From the NCBI RefSeq assembly GCF_030227225.1, contig NZ_JASPHQ010000007.1:41251-105250 (forward strand): a DNA stretch of 64,000 nt. The letters run 5' to 3'. This document shows, piece after piece, positions 29,263 to 39,489 of this stretch; the first letter of the stretch is position 1, and every line of letters starts with the position of its first letter. Source of the DNA: Corynebacterium rhinophilum. Its GTDB lineage: Bacteria; Actinomycetota; Actinomycetes; Mycobacteriales; Mycobacteriaceae. Below the pieces are notes generated by a model, which was given only the letters and a program-made list of their open reading frames with translations, made no database searches and was not told where the DNA came from. Position numbers and translations under genes: made by a program.

Positions 29263-30777
29263 ATGGCAGATTCACAGGAGAACCCCGCTTCGGGCAGGCC
29301 CGCGCAGTCGCAGCAGCCGCCCAAGAAGTGGCATGAGCAGCTGGACCAGCTACCGCAGCAGGAGCAGGGAAAGAAAAAGAAGCGCTCCAAGCGCGACTAC
29401 ATCAAGCAGATTCCGCAGGCGATGCCCCTGCGCACCTGGCTGGTGGTTCTCCTCGTGGTTATCTCCGGCCTCGGGTTGACGGGTTCGTCCTTTGCCGTGA
29501 ACTCGATCATGCGCAACGTGCTCTATAACAACGTCGACAGCGAACTGCGCTCTGCGTCGTCTTCCTGGGCCCGCGATGTGGGCAATGACTTCTTCCTAGG
29601 TGATCACACCAAGCGCCCGCCCACGGAATACGTGGTACTCAATTACCTTCCGGATGGCACGATTCGCTATTCGGGGCCCACGTCTACGACCCCGGATGTA
29701 GAGGGCGTTCCCTTGGGCGGGTTCCCCACGACGGTGGGCTCGATTGAAAATAACACCAAGTGGCGCGCGCTGGCCTTTGCGGATTCAAATGGCATTATCA
29801 CCGTCATTGCCAAGGACATGACCCATGAAAAGGAGATCCTGCACGGCCTAGCGATGGTGCAGGTATCCATTGCGGCGATCGCCTTGGCGGCCATGGCCGG
29901 CGTCGGCTTCTGGTTCATCCGCAGGGCGTTACGGCCGCTGCGGGTGGTGGAATCGACGGCATCGGAAATCGCGGCCGGTGACCTGGATAAGCGCGTGCCC
30001 GAGTGGCCGCTGCACACGGAGGTCGGCCAATTGGCTGCCGCGCTTAACATTATGCTGGGCCACCTGCAGCGCTCGGTGGTTACCGCGCAGGAAAAAGAGG
30101 AACAGATGCGCCGCTTTGTCGGCGATGCCTCCCACGAGCTGCGCACCCCGCTGACCAGCCTGCGCGGCTACACGGAGCTCTACCGCTCTGGGGCGACAAA
30201 CGATGTGGATCTGGTCTTTTCCAAGATCGATAAGGAATCCAAGCGTATGTCGCTGCTGGTAGAGGACCTGCTGGCGCTGACCCGCGCGGAAGGAACGCGC
30301 CTGGATCTGCGGCCGGTGGACCTTTTGGAGCTGTCCCTCTCGGTGGGTTCGTCTGCGCGCGCAGCCTTCCCCGAGCGCGAGGTCAAGGTGGTCAATAAGG
30401 CGCAGTCCATCCCCGTGGTCAATGGCGATGCAGACCGCCTCCACCAGGTGCTACTCAACCTGATTTCCAATGGCCTGCGCCACGGCGGCGAGGATGCCAC
30501 GGTCACCCTGCAGTTGCGCCGCGACAACAAGGACATCCTCGTGGATGTCATCGATGACGGCAAGGGAATGTCCTCTGAGGACGCCGCCCACATCTTCGAG
30601 CGCTTCTACCGCGCGGATTCCTCGCGCACGCGCGATACCGGCGGATCCGGCTTGGGACTTGCCATCGTGCATTCCTTGGTGGAACAGCACGGCGGCAGCA
30701 TCAGCGTGGATTCCACGCTCGGCCACGGCACCACCTTTACGGTGCGCCTGCCCGCGCTGGAGGAACCGGAGGATTAA
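29263..30777 (+). CDS. phoS: Sensor histidine kinase partner (corynebacterial PhoS / mycobacterial PhoR)
   Basis: 504 residues. Cytoplasmic Gln/Lys-rich N-terminus, membrane segment near 55-77, outer sensor loop of about 120 residues, second membrane segment near 198-220, HAMP linker, H box GDASHELRTPLTSLRGY (His near 290), N box NLISNGLRHGG, and G boxes DDGKGMSSED and GGSGLGLAIVHS. It phosphorylates the adjacent regulator. The final codons overlap the converging HIT gene by 4 nt. Confidence 0.92.
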   Translation: MADSQENPASGRPAQSQQPPKKWHEQLDQLPQQEQGKKKKRSKRDYIKQIPQAMPLRTWLVVLLVVISGLGLTGSSFAVNSIMRNVLYNNVDSELRSASSSWARDVGNDFFLGDHTKRPPTEYVVLNYLPDGTIRYSGPTSTTPDVEGVPLGGFPTTVGSIENNTKWRALAFADSNGIITVIAKDMTHEKEILHGLAMVQVSIAAIALAAMAGVGFWFIRRALRPLRVVESTASEIAAGDLDKRVPEWPLHTEVGQLAAALNIMLGHLQRSVVTAQEKEEQMRRFVGDASHELRTPLTSLRGYTELYRSGATNDVDLVFSKIDKESKRMSLLVEDLLALTRAEGTRLDLRPVDLLELSLSVGSSARAAFPEREVKVVNKAQSIPVVNGDADRLHQVLLNLISNGLRHGGEDATVTLQLRRDNKDILVDVIDDGKGMSSEDAAHIFERFYRADSSRTRDTGGSGLGLAIVHSLVEQHGGSISVDSTLGHGTTFTVRLPALEEPED

Positions 30778-31202
30778 TCCTCGCGGTAGCCGTCCTCGTT
30801 GGTGCCTAGGTGCTGGCGGATGCGCGCCGCCGCCTCATCCATGGCGGCATCATCGGTGTCCTCGGCGGCATAGGCCTTGGCAAAGTCGTACTCTTCCATC
30901 TTCTCGGTGGGGAAGAGGTGGATGTGGGTGTGCGGCACATCGAAGCCGGCGATGACGTAGCCGGTGCGCGGGGTATCGTACGCGTTCTTGATGGCCTCAC
31001 CGATTTCTAGGGCCACCTCGTTCAGGTGCGTCCAGGTCTGGGGATCCAGGTCGGTCCACTTATCTACTTCCTCGACGGGAACGACCAAAGTGTGGCCGTA
31101 GCGCAGCGGCTCGATGGATAAAAATGCCACGCAGCTCTTATCGCGGTAGACAAAGCGGGCGGGTAGGTCACCAGTGATGATTTTGCTAAATACAGAAGCC
31201 AT
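30774..31202 (-). CDS. HIT family hydrolase
   Basis: 142 residues with the histidine triad PHTHIHLFP, so a nucleotide-phosphate hydrolase or transferase of the HinT/Fhit branch. The frame stays open far upstream opposite purD, but homology to HIT proteins begins at [12 protein letters not shown]. That ATG has TAGCCT 7 nt upstream on the minus strand, supporting a leaderless start. It is divergent from purD with only 34 bp between. Confidence 0.93.
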   Translation of the reverse strand: MASVFSKIITGDLPARFVYRDKSCVAFLSIEPLRYGHTLVVPVEEVDKWTDLDPQTWTHLNEVALEIGEAIKNAYDTPRTGYVIAGFDVPHTHIHLFPTEKMEEYDFAKAYAAEDTDDAAMDEAAARIRQHLGTNEDGYRED

Positions 31203-31209
31203 AGCTGCC

Positions 31210-31229
31210 AGGCTACCCCCAGCTATGAT
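31210..31229. promoter_or_regulatory. Back-to-back -10 boxes of the HIT gene and purD
   Basis: On the minus strand TAGCCT (31215-31210) is 7 nt before the HIT ATG. On the plus strand TATGAT (31224-31229) is 7 nt before the purD ATG. The two -10 hexamers are 8 bp apart, so each -35 region must lie across the other promoter or the other gene start. Confidence 0.6.
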
Positions 31230-31236
31230 GGTGGGC

Positions 31237-32511
31237 ATGCGCATTCTCGTAATTGGTTCGGGCGGCCGTGAACACGCCCTCGTAAAAGGACTGCACGCTG
31301 ATCCACAGGCTGCGGAGATCCACGTCGCGCCCGGCAGCGCGGCCATGGAACCGCTGGCTACCCTGCACCCGGAATACTCCCAGGTAGATGATCCAGAACG
31401 CATGGTGGAACTGGCCCGTGAGATCGCCGCCGAGCTCGTGGTCATCGGCCCTGAGGTGCCGCTGGTCGCCGGCGTGGCGGATGCGCTGCGCGCAGAAGGC
31501 ATCGCCGTCTTCGGGCCGAATAAGGACGCCGCCCAGATTGAAGGCTCCAAGGCCTTTGCCAAGGAAGTCATGGAGGCCGCTGGGGTCAAGACGGCCCGCG
31601 CGCAGCAGCTGCGCCCAGGGGCTAGCGAGGACGATATTGAGGCCGTGCTCGATAATTTCGGGCCGCAGTTCGTGGTCAAAGACGATGGCCTGGCAGGTGG
31701 CAAGGGCGTCGTGGTCACCGGCGAGCGCGCCGATGCCCGCGCCCATGTGGATGCGGTCTTAGGGGCCGGCAACCCGGTGCTGCTGGAATCGTTCCTCGCC
31801 GGCCCCGAGGTATCGCTGTTTTGCCTTGTCGATGGCGAAACCGTCGTGCCGCTGTTGCCCGCCCAGGACCATAAGCGCGCCTACGATAATGACGAGGGCC
31901 CCAATACCGGCGGCATGGGCGCGTACACACCGCTGCCGTGGCTGGGCAAGGACGACGTGCAGCGCATCGTGGACGAGGTATGCACCCCGGTTGCCAAGGA
32001 AATGGTGCGCCGCGGCACCCCCTATTCCGGCCTGCTCTATGCCGGGCTGGCCTGGGGCGACGAGGGCCCGGCAGTGGTGGAATTTAACTGCCGCTTTGGT
32101 GACCCAGAGACCCAAGCGGTGCTCTCACTCCTAAAGTCCCCGCTGGCGCAAGCGCTCAACGCCACCGCCACCGGCACCCTGGCAGAACTTGAGCCGCTGC
32201 AGTGGGAAGACGGCTATGCCATCACCGTGGTCATGGCCGCCGAAGGATACCCCGCCTCGCCCCGCAAGAGCGATGCCATCACGGGCGAGGGCCTCGAGGA
32301 TCCAGAGCGCGTGCTGCACGCCGGCACGAAACGCTCCAATGGAGTATTCCAGAGCAATGGTGGCCGCGTGCTCAACGTGCTGGGCAAGGGCGAAACGCTA
32401 GACGCCGCGCGCGAGAATGCCTACGCCACCGCCCAGGGCATTGAGTTTGCGGGCGGGTTTGTCCGGAGGGACATCGGCAAGCGCGCAGCAGCCGGGGAAA
32501 TTTCTATCTAG
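31237..32511 (+). CDS. purD: Phosphoribosylamine-glycine ligase
   Basis: 424 residues; the second step of purine synthesis, joining phosphoribosylamine to glycine with ATP. N-terminal [19 protein letters not shown]-grasp centre ([16 protein letters not shown]), and the metal-binding [14 protein letters not shown]. The start is fixed by homology and by TATGAT exactly 7 nt upstream; longer in-frame starts would run into the HIT gene. Confidence 0.97.
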   Translation: MRILVIGSGGREHALVKGLHADPQAAEIHVAPGSAAMEPLATLHPEYSQVDDPERMVELAREIAAELVVIGPEVPLVAGVADALRAEGIAVFGPNKDAAQIEGSKAFAKEVMEAAGVKTARAQQLRPGASEDDIEAVLDNFGPQFVVKDDGLAGGKGVVVTGERADARAHVDAVLGAGNPVLLESFLAGPEVSLFCLVDGETVVPLLPAQDHKRAYDNDEGPNTGGMGAYTPLPWLGKDDVQRIVDEVCTPVAKEMVRRGTPYSGLLYAGLAWGDEGPAVVEFNCRFGDPETQAVLSLLKSPLAQALNATATGTLAELEPLQWEDGYAITVVMAAEGYPASPRKSDAITGEGLEDPERVLHAGTKRSNGVFQSNGGRVLNVLGKGETLDAARENAYATAQGIEFAGGFVRRDIGKRAAAGEISI

Positions 32512-32553
32512 CAAGTAGCCACGGGGGAGGGCAGGCATGGAATAATAAGCCAC

Positions 32554-33984
32554 GTGGCTGAGAAGAAGAATATCCCCAACGTCCTGTCCTCCCGTTATGC
32601 TTCCGCAGAGCTTGCCAATATCTGGAGCGCGGAGCATAAAATCATCCTCGAGCGCAAGCTATGGATCGCCGTGATGCACGCCCAGAAGAACCTGGGCGTG
32701 GACATCCCCGCCAAGGCCATTAGCGCGTATGAGGCCGTTATCGAGGACGTAAACCTCGAATCCATTGCTGAGCGCGAGCGCGTCACCCGCCACGATGTGA
32801 AGGCCCGCATCGAAGAATTCAATGCGCTGGCCGGCTACGAGCACATCCACAAGGGCATGACCAGCCGCGATCTCACCGAGAACGTGGAGCAGTTGCAGAT
32901 CCACACCTCGCTGGAAATTATCCGGGATAAGGCCATCGCCGTGGTCTCGCGCATCGGCCGTCACGCCGCCGAGTACCAATCCCTAGTCATGGCTGGGCGC
33001 TCGCACAACGTGGCCGCGCAGGCCACCACGCTGGGCAAGCGCTTTGCCACCGCCGGCGATGAAATGCTGCTGGCCATCGAGCGCGTGGAAGACCTGCTTT
33101 CGCACTACCCACTGCGCGGCATCAAGGGCCCCATGGGCACCTCGCAGGATATGCTCGATCTCATGGGCGGTTCCGAGGATAAGCTCGCCTCCCTAGAGAC
33201 CAATATTGCGGATTACCTGGGCTTTCGCCGCATCTTCAACTCCGTGGGCCAGGTGTACCCGCGCTCGCTGGATTTCGATGCCATCTCCTGCCTCGTCTCC
33301 CTGGGCACCGCCCCGGCATCGCTGGCTACCACCATCCGCCTGATGGCCGGCAACGAGACCGTCACCGAGGGCTTCAAGGAAGGCCAGGTCGGCTCGTCCG
33401 CCATGCCGCACAAGATGAACGCCCGCTCCTGCGAACGCGTGACCGGCCTGCAGGTCATCCTGCGCGGCTACCTCACCATGGCCGCAGACCTCGCCGGCAG
33501 CCAGTGGAACGAGGGCGATGTCTCCTGCTCGGTGGTGCGACGCGTGGCGCTTCCCGATGCCTTCTTTGCCATCGACGGCCAATTCGAAACCTTCCTCACC
33601 GTGCTCGATGAATTCGGCGCCTTCCCCGCCATGATTGACCGCGAGCTGGAGCGCTACCTGCCCTTCCTCGCCACCACCCGCATCCTTATGGCGGCGGTGC
33701 GCGCCGGGGTGGGCCGCGAGACCGCCCACGAGGTCATCAAGGAAAACGCCGTGACCGTGGCGCTGAATATGCGCGAAAACGGTGGCAACCAGGACCTGGT
33801 CCAGCGCCTCGCAGCGGACGACCGCCTGCCCATGGACGAGGTCGAGCTCGAAAGGGTCCTCGAGGATAAGCACGCCTTCATCGGCGCCGCTGAATCCCAG
33901 GTCTCTCAGGTCCTGCACCGCATCAAGGCCCTCGTGGGTGAGCACCCCAAGGCCGCTGCCTATACGCCGGGCGAGATTCTTTAG
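32554..33984 (+). CDS. purB: Adenylosuccinate lyase
   Basis: 476 residues, fumarase/aspartase superfamily; cleaves SAICAR and adenylosuccinate. Signature loop GSSAMPHKMNARSCE near 285, TSRDLTENVEQ and GRSHNVAAQ. The GTG start follows AATAAT at 7 nt, a near-consensus leaderless arrangement. It lies 42 nt after purD and could also be read from the purD transcript. Confidence 0.96.
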   Translation: MAEKKNIPNVLSSRYASAELANIWSAEHKIILERKLWIAVMHAQKNLGVDIPAKAISAYEAVIEDVNLESIAERERVTRHDVKARIEEFNALAGYEHIHKGMTSRDLTENVEQLQIHTSLEIIRDKAIAVVSRIGRHAAEYQSLVMAGRSHNVAAQATTLGKRFATAGDEMLLAIERVEDLLSHYPLRGIKGPMGTSQDMLDLMGGSEDKLASLETNIADYLGFRRIFNSVGQVYPRSLDFDAISCLVSLGTAPASLATTIRLMAGNETVTEGFKEGQVGSSAMPHKMNARSCERVTGLQVILRGYLTMAADLAGSQWNEGDVSCSVVRRVALPDAFFAIDGQFETFLTVLDEFGAFPAMIDRELERYLPFLATTRILMAAVRAGVGRETAHEVIKENAVTVALNMRENGGNQDLVQRLAADDRLPMDEVELERVLEDKHAFIGAAESQVSQVLHRIKALVGEHPKAAAYTPGEIL

Positions 33985-33990
33985 CGTTGT

Positions 33991-34018
33991 GCGCGGGCAT
34001 GGTCGCCCGCGCCTTCTC
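33991..34018 (+). terminator. Probable terminator after purB
   Basis: GCGCGGGC pairs with GCCCGCGC over a 6-nt loop, followed by CTTCTCCC. The stem is strong but the T tract poor. It is 6 nt after the purB stop. Confidence 0.5.
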
Positions 34019-34061
34019 CCTTCGCTTGAATAGGCCCCAAGTCCTGCGCAGATAATGGGGT

Positions 34062-35390
34062 TTATTCGATCGAATTGTGCCTATCGTGGTGTATGTCGTC
34101 GGGGTTTCCTGCCTCGGTAGCACCCTTCGCAGCGCCTTCTTTGGCACCGCGGGCAGCCCCTTCGACGGCTCCGCGCGTGGCACCCCACGCTTGACGGGCG
34201 CGTTGGGCTACGCCTTCGCCCGCTTCTGCGGCTCGGTGCTGGGCGGTAGCCGCCGCTTCGCGTGTTTTAGCGGCGCTCGAGGAAGCAAATTCACGCGCTG
34301 CGTCGATTTTTCGGACCGGCTCGAGATCCTCGATGCTTTCTAGTTCTAAGTCGGCGGCTGCGGAGAAATCTCGAAGTTGGCCAAAGAAGCGGTTTACTTC
34401 TTGCACCGCTCGCGGAGAGTTCCAATTGATAGCTTTGAGCAGCGCTGCAAAGTCACCTAGCTCATGTGCGGTGTCAGCCATGGTGGAGAGGCTTTTTACT
34501 AGGCGCGCGGCGCGTTTTTCCCGCGAGTTCGCGACAGCGGCGGCGTAATCTTTAGCAACTTCCCCCTCGACGGCATCGACTCGATTGAGCTGCAAGACAT
34601 ACATTTGGTTTTGCAGCTGTACCGTTCGGGCTAGCTCATAGAGCCATGAGCGTGCCTCGGAGTTGGTCTCTTGGAAGGTTGCCTTCACTTTGCCAGGAGA
34701 GGTTTTCGATTCAGCCATCTTCTCCGCAACTGCGTTGAGGTGGCGAAGTACGCGGCCTTGCAACTTGGAAAGGTCTGCGTGCAGGTGCTGCACGGTGGCC
34801 CACTGAGTATCGGCTAGTCCTTCAGTCCCTTCCATCACCAGCAGGGCCTCCGCTAGTACTTCCGCGATGCCATCAATCTCGCCAGCCAAAGTATCTTTTT
34901 GGAAACGCAGCACAGAGTCGATCTTTGCATCGATGCGCTCTAGATAATCCTGCATTTGTTCCATCTGCCTTTCAACGGCAGCTTGCTGCATCATCGAAGC
35001 TAGAGCCATTGGTGCTGCTGGCGTGAATAGGCCGGCCCGCTCGAATTTCAGGTGCTTGAGAAGCCTTCCTCCGGAGCGCTTTGAGAGGTCCTGCGGAAGG
35101 TCTTTGACACGAACGACACCCGCTTGAAGGTCTTTAGGATTAATGCCGTGGGCCTGGAGATACTTGGCAGAGTCTGCATCGAGCTTTAGCCACCGTCCAG
35201 ACTGTTTTTGGTAATTTTCGATTCCGGATAGAGCCTCGCCCGCACGGCGGAGTAGTTCGGGTGTTAAAGGCGATAGCTCTGCAGAATTGTCCAGACGGTC
35301 CAAGGTGGCTGCGGGTCCAAGGAGAAGCGCTCCTTCGTCGCCAATGACAACTGCTACTTCGTCTTCCCGCGTGGTCTCGAAATCCGGCAT
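34062..35390 (-). CDS. Unknown coiled-coil protein with LEA-like C-terminus
   Basis: 442 residues, no recognised family. A short beta-like start (EVAVVIGDEGALLLG) is followed by a basic/helical section and long heptad-like helices (about 125-330, e.g. MMQQAAVERQMEQMQDYLERIDAKID). The last 80 residues are Ala/Glu/Lys/Gly-rich 11-mer-like repeats (AARGAKEGAAKGATEAG) reminiscent of LEA proteins. No signal or membrane segment. It points against the flanking purB and purC and interrupts the purine set, so it may be a later insertion. Function unknown. Confidence 0.7.
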   Translation of the reverse strand: MPDFETTREDEVAVVIGDEGALLLGPAATLDRLDNSAELSPLTPELLRRAGEALSGIENYQKQSGRWLKLDADSAKYLQAHGINPKDLQAGVVRVKDLPQDLSKRSGGRLLKHLKFERAGLFTPAAPMALASMMQQAAVERQMEQMQDYLERIDAKIDSVLRFQKDTLAGEIDGIAEVLAEALLVMEGTEGLADTQWATVQHLHADLSKLQGRVLRHLNAVAEKMAESKTSPGKVKATFQETNSEARSWLYELARTVQLQNQMYVLQLNRVDAVEGEVAKDYAAAVANSREKRAARLVKSLSTMADTAHELGDFAALLKAINWNSPRAVQEVNRFFGQLRDFSAAADLELESIEDLEPVRKIDAAREFASSSAAKTREAAATAQHRAAEAGEGVAQRARQAWGATRGAVEGAARGAKEGAAKGATEAGNPDDIHHDRHNSIE

Positions 35391-35536
35391 GAGGTGATCC
35401 CCTTTTTATATCCAGTAATTTGCCGTTTTAGTCACCAAGCCGGCGGTAGTGCGAGACAGCAGGCGAAAGGGATGAGCAAACTCTTCGGCAAAGGTACGTA
35501 CTTTGAAGCAGTGTAGACGGCGCTAGAATGGTTGTC

Positions 35537-36430
35537 ATGCGTCCTGAGCTTTCTTCTTATACCCATGTAGCCTCCGGCAAGGTCCGCGATATTTACGATG
35601 TGGATGACACCACCCTGCTGATGGTGGTCTCTGACCGCATCTCCGCCTACGACTTTGCCTTGGAACCGGCCATCCCGGACAAGGGCCGGGTTCTCACGGC
35701 CACCTCGAAGTTCTTCTTTGATGCCATCGATTTTCCCAACCACCTCGCCGGACCGCTCGATGATGAGCGCATTCCGGAAGAATGCTTGGGTCGCGCCATG
35801 GTGGTCAAGAAGCTAGACATGCTGCCCTTCGAGTGCGTGGCGCGCGGTTTCCTTACCGGCTCCGGCTTAAAGGAATACCAGGCCGACGGCACCGTGTGCG
35901 GCATCGAGCTGCCCGCAGGCCTTGTCGAGGCCTCCCGCCTGCCCGAGCCCATTTTCACTCCGGCCACCAAGGCTGAGCAGGGCGATCACGATGAGAATGT
36001 GTCTTTCGAACACGTGGCAGACAAGCTCGGCCGCGAGCGCGCCGAGGAACTGCGCGCGGCTACCTTGCGCATTTATGCCAAGGCCGCCCAATTGGCGGAG
36101 GAGAAGGGCATTATCTTGGCCGATACCAAATTCGAGTTCGGCCTCGATGCAGATGGCACGCTCGTGCTTGCCGATGAAGTCCTCACCCCCGATTCCTCCC
36201 GCTACTGGCCCGCAGATTCCTACGTGGAAGGCGAGGTCCAGCCCTCCTTTGATAAGCAGTACGTGCGCGATTGGCTGACTTCTGATGCCTCCGGCTGGGA
36301 TAAGTCCTCTGAGACCACCCCGCCCGCGCTTCCCGATGACGTCGTTTCCGCCACCCGTCTGCGCTATATTGAGGCCTACGAAAAGCTATCGGGTGAGCGT
36401 TTCGCGGACTTCCTTGCGCCGCGTTCCTAG
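35537..36430 (+). CDS. purC: Phosphoribosylaminoimidazole-succinocarboxamide synthase
   Basis: 297 residues; SAICAR synthase. N-terminal [39 protein letters not shown] and [10 protein letters not shown] are family signatures. I take the ATG at 35537, not the in-frame ATG three codons earlier, because TAGAAT is 7 nt upstream of it (the earlier ATG overlaps the box) and because it matches the usual N-terminus. Confidence 0.96.
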   Translation: MRPELSSYTHVASGKVRDIYDVDDTTLLMVVSDRISAYDFALEPAIPDKGRVLTATSKFFFDAIDFPNHLAGPLDDERIPEECLGRAMVVKKLDMLPFECVARGFLTGSGLKEYQADGTVCGIELPAGLVEASRLPEPIFTPATKAEQGDHDENVSFEHVADKLGRERAEELRAATLRIYAKAAQLAEEKGIILADTKFEFGLDADGTLVLADEVLTPDSSRYWPADSYVEGEVQPSFDKQYVRDWLTSDASGWDKSSETTPPALPDDVVSATRLRYIEAYEKLSGERFADFLAPRS

Positions 36431-36536
36431 CCGCCCGGGCCGGTCTAGGCCGGATAGGGCAACCGCGCGTTAGCTGGTTGCCTGCGGCTGTTGCCCGCCG
36501 CTGGGGAACCGTCGGTGACGCGTACAGTGGTAGGGC

Positions 36537-38660
36537 ATGAGTGATGAAAAGACGACCGCACCGGTAGCCCCAGTCCACCCCGTAAAGCGCGAATTTCACG
36601 GCCGCGAATTCGTGGATAATTACGAGTGGATGCGCGATAAGCAATCGCAGGAAACACTGGATTACCTCAATGCCGAAAATGATTACACCGCGGCGCATAC
36701 CGGGCACTTGGATGCGATGACGGAGAATATCTTCCAAGAGATTAAATCCCGCATTAAACAAACCGATATGTCCGTGCCAGCCCGCCGCGGTAAGTACTGG
36801 TACTACGGCCGCTCCGAAGAAGGGAAGAACTACGGGTATTCCTGCCGCATCGCGGTAGAAGAGGGCAGCGATCCGTGGACCGCACCGGTGATTCCAGAAG
36901 AAGGCAGTCCAGAGGGTGAAGAAATTATCTTGGACGCCAATGCCCTGGCAGAGGGCAAGGACTTCTTCGCCCTTGGTGCGGCCTCCATCTCAGATTCCGG
37001 CCGCTACCTGGCCTATTCCGTAGACTTTGCGGGTGACGAGCGCTTTGAACTGTCCATTAAGGACCTCGAAACGGGAGAGCTTCTAGAAGATCACCTCACC
37101 GGAATTTTCTATGGCGCTACCTGGGCGGGCGACGGCTATATCTTCTACTCTACGGTCGATGATGCCTGGCGCCCGGATGCGGTGTGGCGCCATAAGGTAG
37201 GCACCGAGCAGTCCGCGGATGTGCGCGTCTTCCACGAGGAAGATGAGCACTTTAACGTGGGTATCGGCAGTGCCCGCTCCGATAAGTACCTCTTCATCGG
37301 GGTGGGGTCGAAGATTACCTCGGAAGCCTGGGTATTGGATACGGAGAACCCCGAAGGCGAATTCCGCCCGCTGTGGCAGCGCGAGACCGGTGTGGACTAT
37401 GACGTAGACCATGCCGTAGTGGGCGGCGAGGACTACTGGATTGTCACCCACAACGCCACCGGCCCGAACTTCGCAGTGGGCTATGCCAAAGTGGATGCGG
37501 AACTTCCCGCCCTGCGCGAGCTGCCGGAGCTTCTAGCACACGATGACACCACCCGCATCGAGGGCGTGGATACCTACCGTGACCACATGGTGGTGGGCTA
37601 CCGCCGCGGTGGCATCGGCCGCGCCGCCATCATGCGCGTTGGCGATGACTTCGGGGAATTCGAAGAACTCAATTTCAACGAGGAACTCTTTACCGTCGCC
37701 GTGGCCGGTAACCCGGAATGGGATGCGCCGGTAGTGCGCGTGAACTACGTGTCTTATATTCAGCCCGCGCAGCTTTTCGATTACCGCGTGGATACCGGCG
37801 AGTACACGCTACTGAAGGAACAAGAAGTCCCCGGTGGCTATGATCCGGATGATTACGTGGCCTACCGCATCTGGTCGACTGCCAGCGATGGCACCAAGAT
37901 CCCAGTCTCCGTGGTGCACCGTTCCGACTTAGACCGCACCAAGCCCAACCCGACGCTGTTGTATGGCTACGGCTCCTACGAGGCCAGCATGGATCCGTAC
38001 TTCTCCGCGACCCGGCTATCGCTCATGGACCGCGGCATGATTTATGCGGTTGCCCACGTGCGCGGCGGCGGCGAGATGGGCCGTAAGTGGTACGACGATG
38101 GCAAGATGCTGCAGAAGAAAAATACCTTCACCGATTTCATCGCTGTGGCAGATGACCTCATCGAGCGCCGCGTGACCACCCCGGACCAGATGGTGGCTGA
38201 AGGCGGGTCCGCCGGCGGCATGCTCATGGGCGCCGTGGCGAATATGGCACCTGACCGCTTTACCGCCATCCAAGCCGTCGTCCCCTTCGTGGATCCGCTG
38301 ACCTCGATGCTCATGCCGGAGCTTCCCCTTACCGTTCCCGAGTGGGAAGAGTGGGGCGATCCGTACCACGATCCTGAGTACTACGACTACATGAAGTCCT
38401 ACTCGCCCTACGAGAATGTCGAGGCCAAGGACTATCCGGATATCTTGGCTATCACCTCACTGAACGATACCCGCGTGCTGTACGTGGAACCGGCAAAGTG
38501 GATTGCGCAGCTGCGCGCTACGGCCACCGGCGGCGAATTCCTGCTCAAGACGGAAATGGCCGCCGGGCACGGTGGCGTATCTGGCCGCTACGATAAGTGG
38601 CGCCAAAACGCCTTCGAATACGCCTGGACCATCAATAAGGCCACCGGCCTGACGGAGTAA
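36537..38660 (+). CDS. ptrB: Oligopeptidase B (prolyl oligopeptidase family S9A)
   Basis: 707 residues. N-terminal seven-bladed propeller (about 70-430) and C-terminal alpha/beta-hydrolase. Catalytic Ser558 in GGSAGGML, Asp near 644 in NDTRVLY and His678 in AAGHGGVSGRYDK. Cleaves short peptides after basic residues; cytoplasmic, no signal peptide. TACAGT is 8 nt before the ATG. Confidence 0.94.
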   Translation: MSDEKTTAPVAPVHPVKREFHGREFVDNYEWMRDKQSQETLDYLNAENDYTAAHTGHLDAMTENIFQEIKSRIKQTDMSVPARRGKYWYYGRSEEGKNYGYSCRIAVEEGSDPWTAPVIPEEGSPEGEEIILDANALAEGKDFFALGAASISDSGRYLAYSVDFAGDERFELSIKDLETGELLEDHLTGIFYGATWAGDGYIFYSTVDDAWRPDAVWRHKVGTEQSADVRVFHEEDEHFNVGIGSARSDKYLFIGVGSKITSEAWVLDTENPEGEFRPLWQRETGVDYDVDHAVVGGEDYWIVTHNATGPNFAVGYAKVDAELPALRELPELLAHDDTTRIEGVDTYRDHMVVGYRRGGIGRAAIMRVGDDFGEFEELNFNEELFTVAVAGNPEWDAPVVRVNYVSYIQPAQLFDYRVDTGEYTLLKEQEVPGGYDPDDYVAYRIWSTASDGTKIPVSVVHRSDLDRTKPNPTLLYGYGSYEASMDPYFSATRLSLMDRGMIYAVAHVRGGGEMGRKWYDDGKMLQKKNTFTDFIAVADDLIERRVTTPDQMVAEGGSAGGMLMGAVANMAPDRFTAIQAVVPFVDPLTSMLMPELPLTVPEWEEWGDPYHDPEYYDYMKSYSPYENVEAKDYPDILAITSLNDTRVLYVEPAKWIAQLRATATGGEFLLKTEMAAGHGGVSGRYDKWRQNAFEYAWTINKATGLTE

Positions 38661-38674
38661 CCGCACACCGAAGT

Positions 38675-38718
38675 CGCGCGCTGGCCGGCACCCTGGCCAG
38701 CGTTCTGGCCAGCGCGCG
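38675..38718. repeat. 12-bp perfect inverted repeat upstream of the DUF2334 gene
   Basis: CGCGCGCTGGCC and GGCCAGCGCGCG flank 20 nt that carry another CTGGCCAGCG copy. There is no T tract. It ends about 19 bp before the -10 of the next gene, so it could be an operator or a Rho-less transcript end for ptrB. Confidence 0.7.
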
Positions 38719-38749
38719 GATCTGGCGGTACTGTGCGATAATTTGAGCT

Positions 38750-39433
38750 ATGACTAGCCACCTTCTGGTTTCTATCTCCAGTATTTTTGAGGACACTCGG
38801 AAGCAGGCTACAAGCTTCCTGTCGGTTCTGGACCGGGAGGAAATTCCCGTCTCCCTGCTCATCGCCCCGCATATCGATGGCAATTGGCACCTGGCCAAGG
38901 ACAAGGACACCCAACAGTGGCTCAAGGATCAGGCGGCCGCTGGCCGTCCGCTTATCCTCAATGGCTTTGACCAAGCAGTCCAAGGCCGCCGCGCGGAGTT
39001 TGCCAACCTCAATTCTCACGAGGCGAAGCTGCGCCTAGCCGGTGCGACCCGGCAGATGGCGCAAATTGGTTTCGAACCCACCATCTTTGCGCCCCCGCGC
39101 TGGCGCATGTCTCCTGGAACATTGCAGGTCCTGCCCAAATTCCCCTTTGAGGCGGCGGCTTCTACCCGCGGCATCCTGGAGGTACCCACCGGGAAATTCC
39201 ACCAAGCCCGCAACCTTTCTTTTGGTGAGGGCTTTGGTTCTGCCAAGTGGTGGCGCAAGAACATCATCCGCGCGGCAGAGCGCTCCGCCCAGCGCGGCAA
39301 TACCGTGCGCCTTTCCATCTCCGCCCGCAACCTGGATGACCGCAAGGTCATTAAGGACTTTGTCAAGGCAGCCCGCCGCGCCCTCGATGCGGGCGCTACT
39401 CCCGCAGATTACAGCATTTACCTGCCGCGTTAG
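38750..39433 (+). CDS. DUF2334 polysaccharide-deacetylase-like protein
   Basis: 227 residues related to the DUF2334 branch of the deacetylase superfamily: LLVSISSIFEDTR at the N-terminus, LLIAPHIDGNWHL with candidate metal-site residues, and FAPPRWRMSPGT. Enzymatic activity is not established. No signal peptide. GATAAT lies 7 nt before the ATG, indicating a leaderless start. Confidence 0.8.
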   Translation: MTSHLLVSISSIFEDTRKQATSFLSVLDREEIPVSLLIAPHIDGNWHLAKDKDTQQWLKDQAAAGRPLILNGFDQAVQGRRAEFANLNSHEAKLRLAGATRQMAQIGFEPTIFAPPRWRMSPGTLQVLPKFPFEAAASTRGILEVPTGKFHQARNLSFGEGFGSAKWWRKNIIRAAERSAQRGNTVRLSISARNLDDRKVIKDFVKAARRALDAGATPADYSIYLPR

Positions 39434-39489
39434 ATCCACGGGGCCTATAGAGTTTTCGAGCTCTAGAACTAGGTATAGCAAATTACCCC

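Noticed and set aside
31203..31772. N-terminal extension of the HIT protein opposite purD
   Set aside because: HIT homology begins at 31202, and a well-placed -10 precedes that ATG. The extension is low-complexity antisense to purD.
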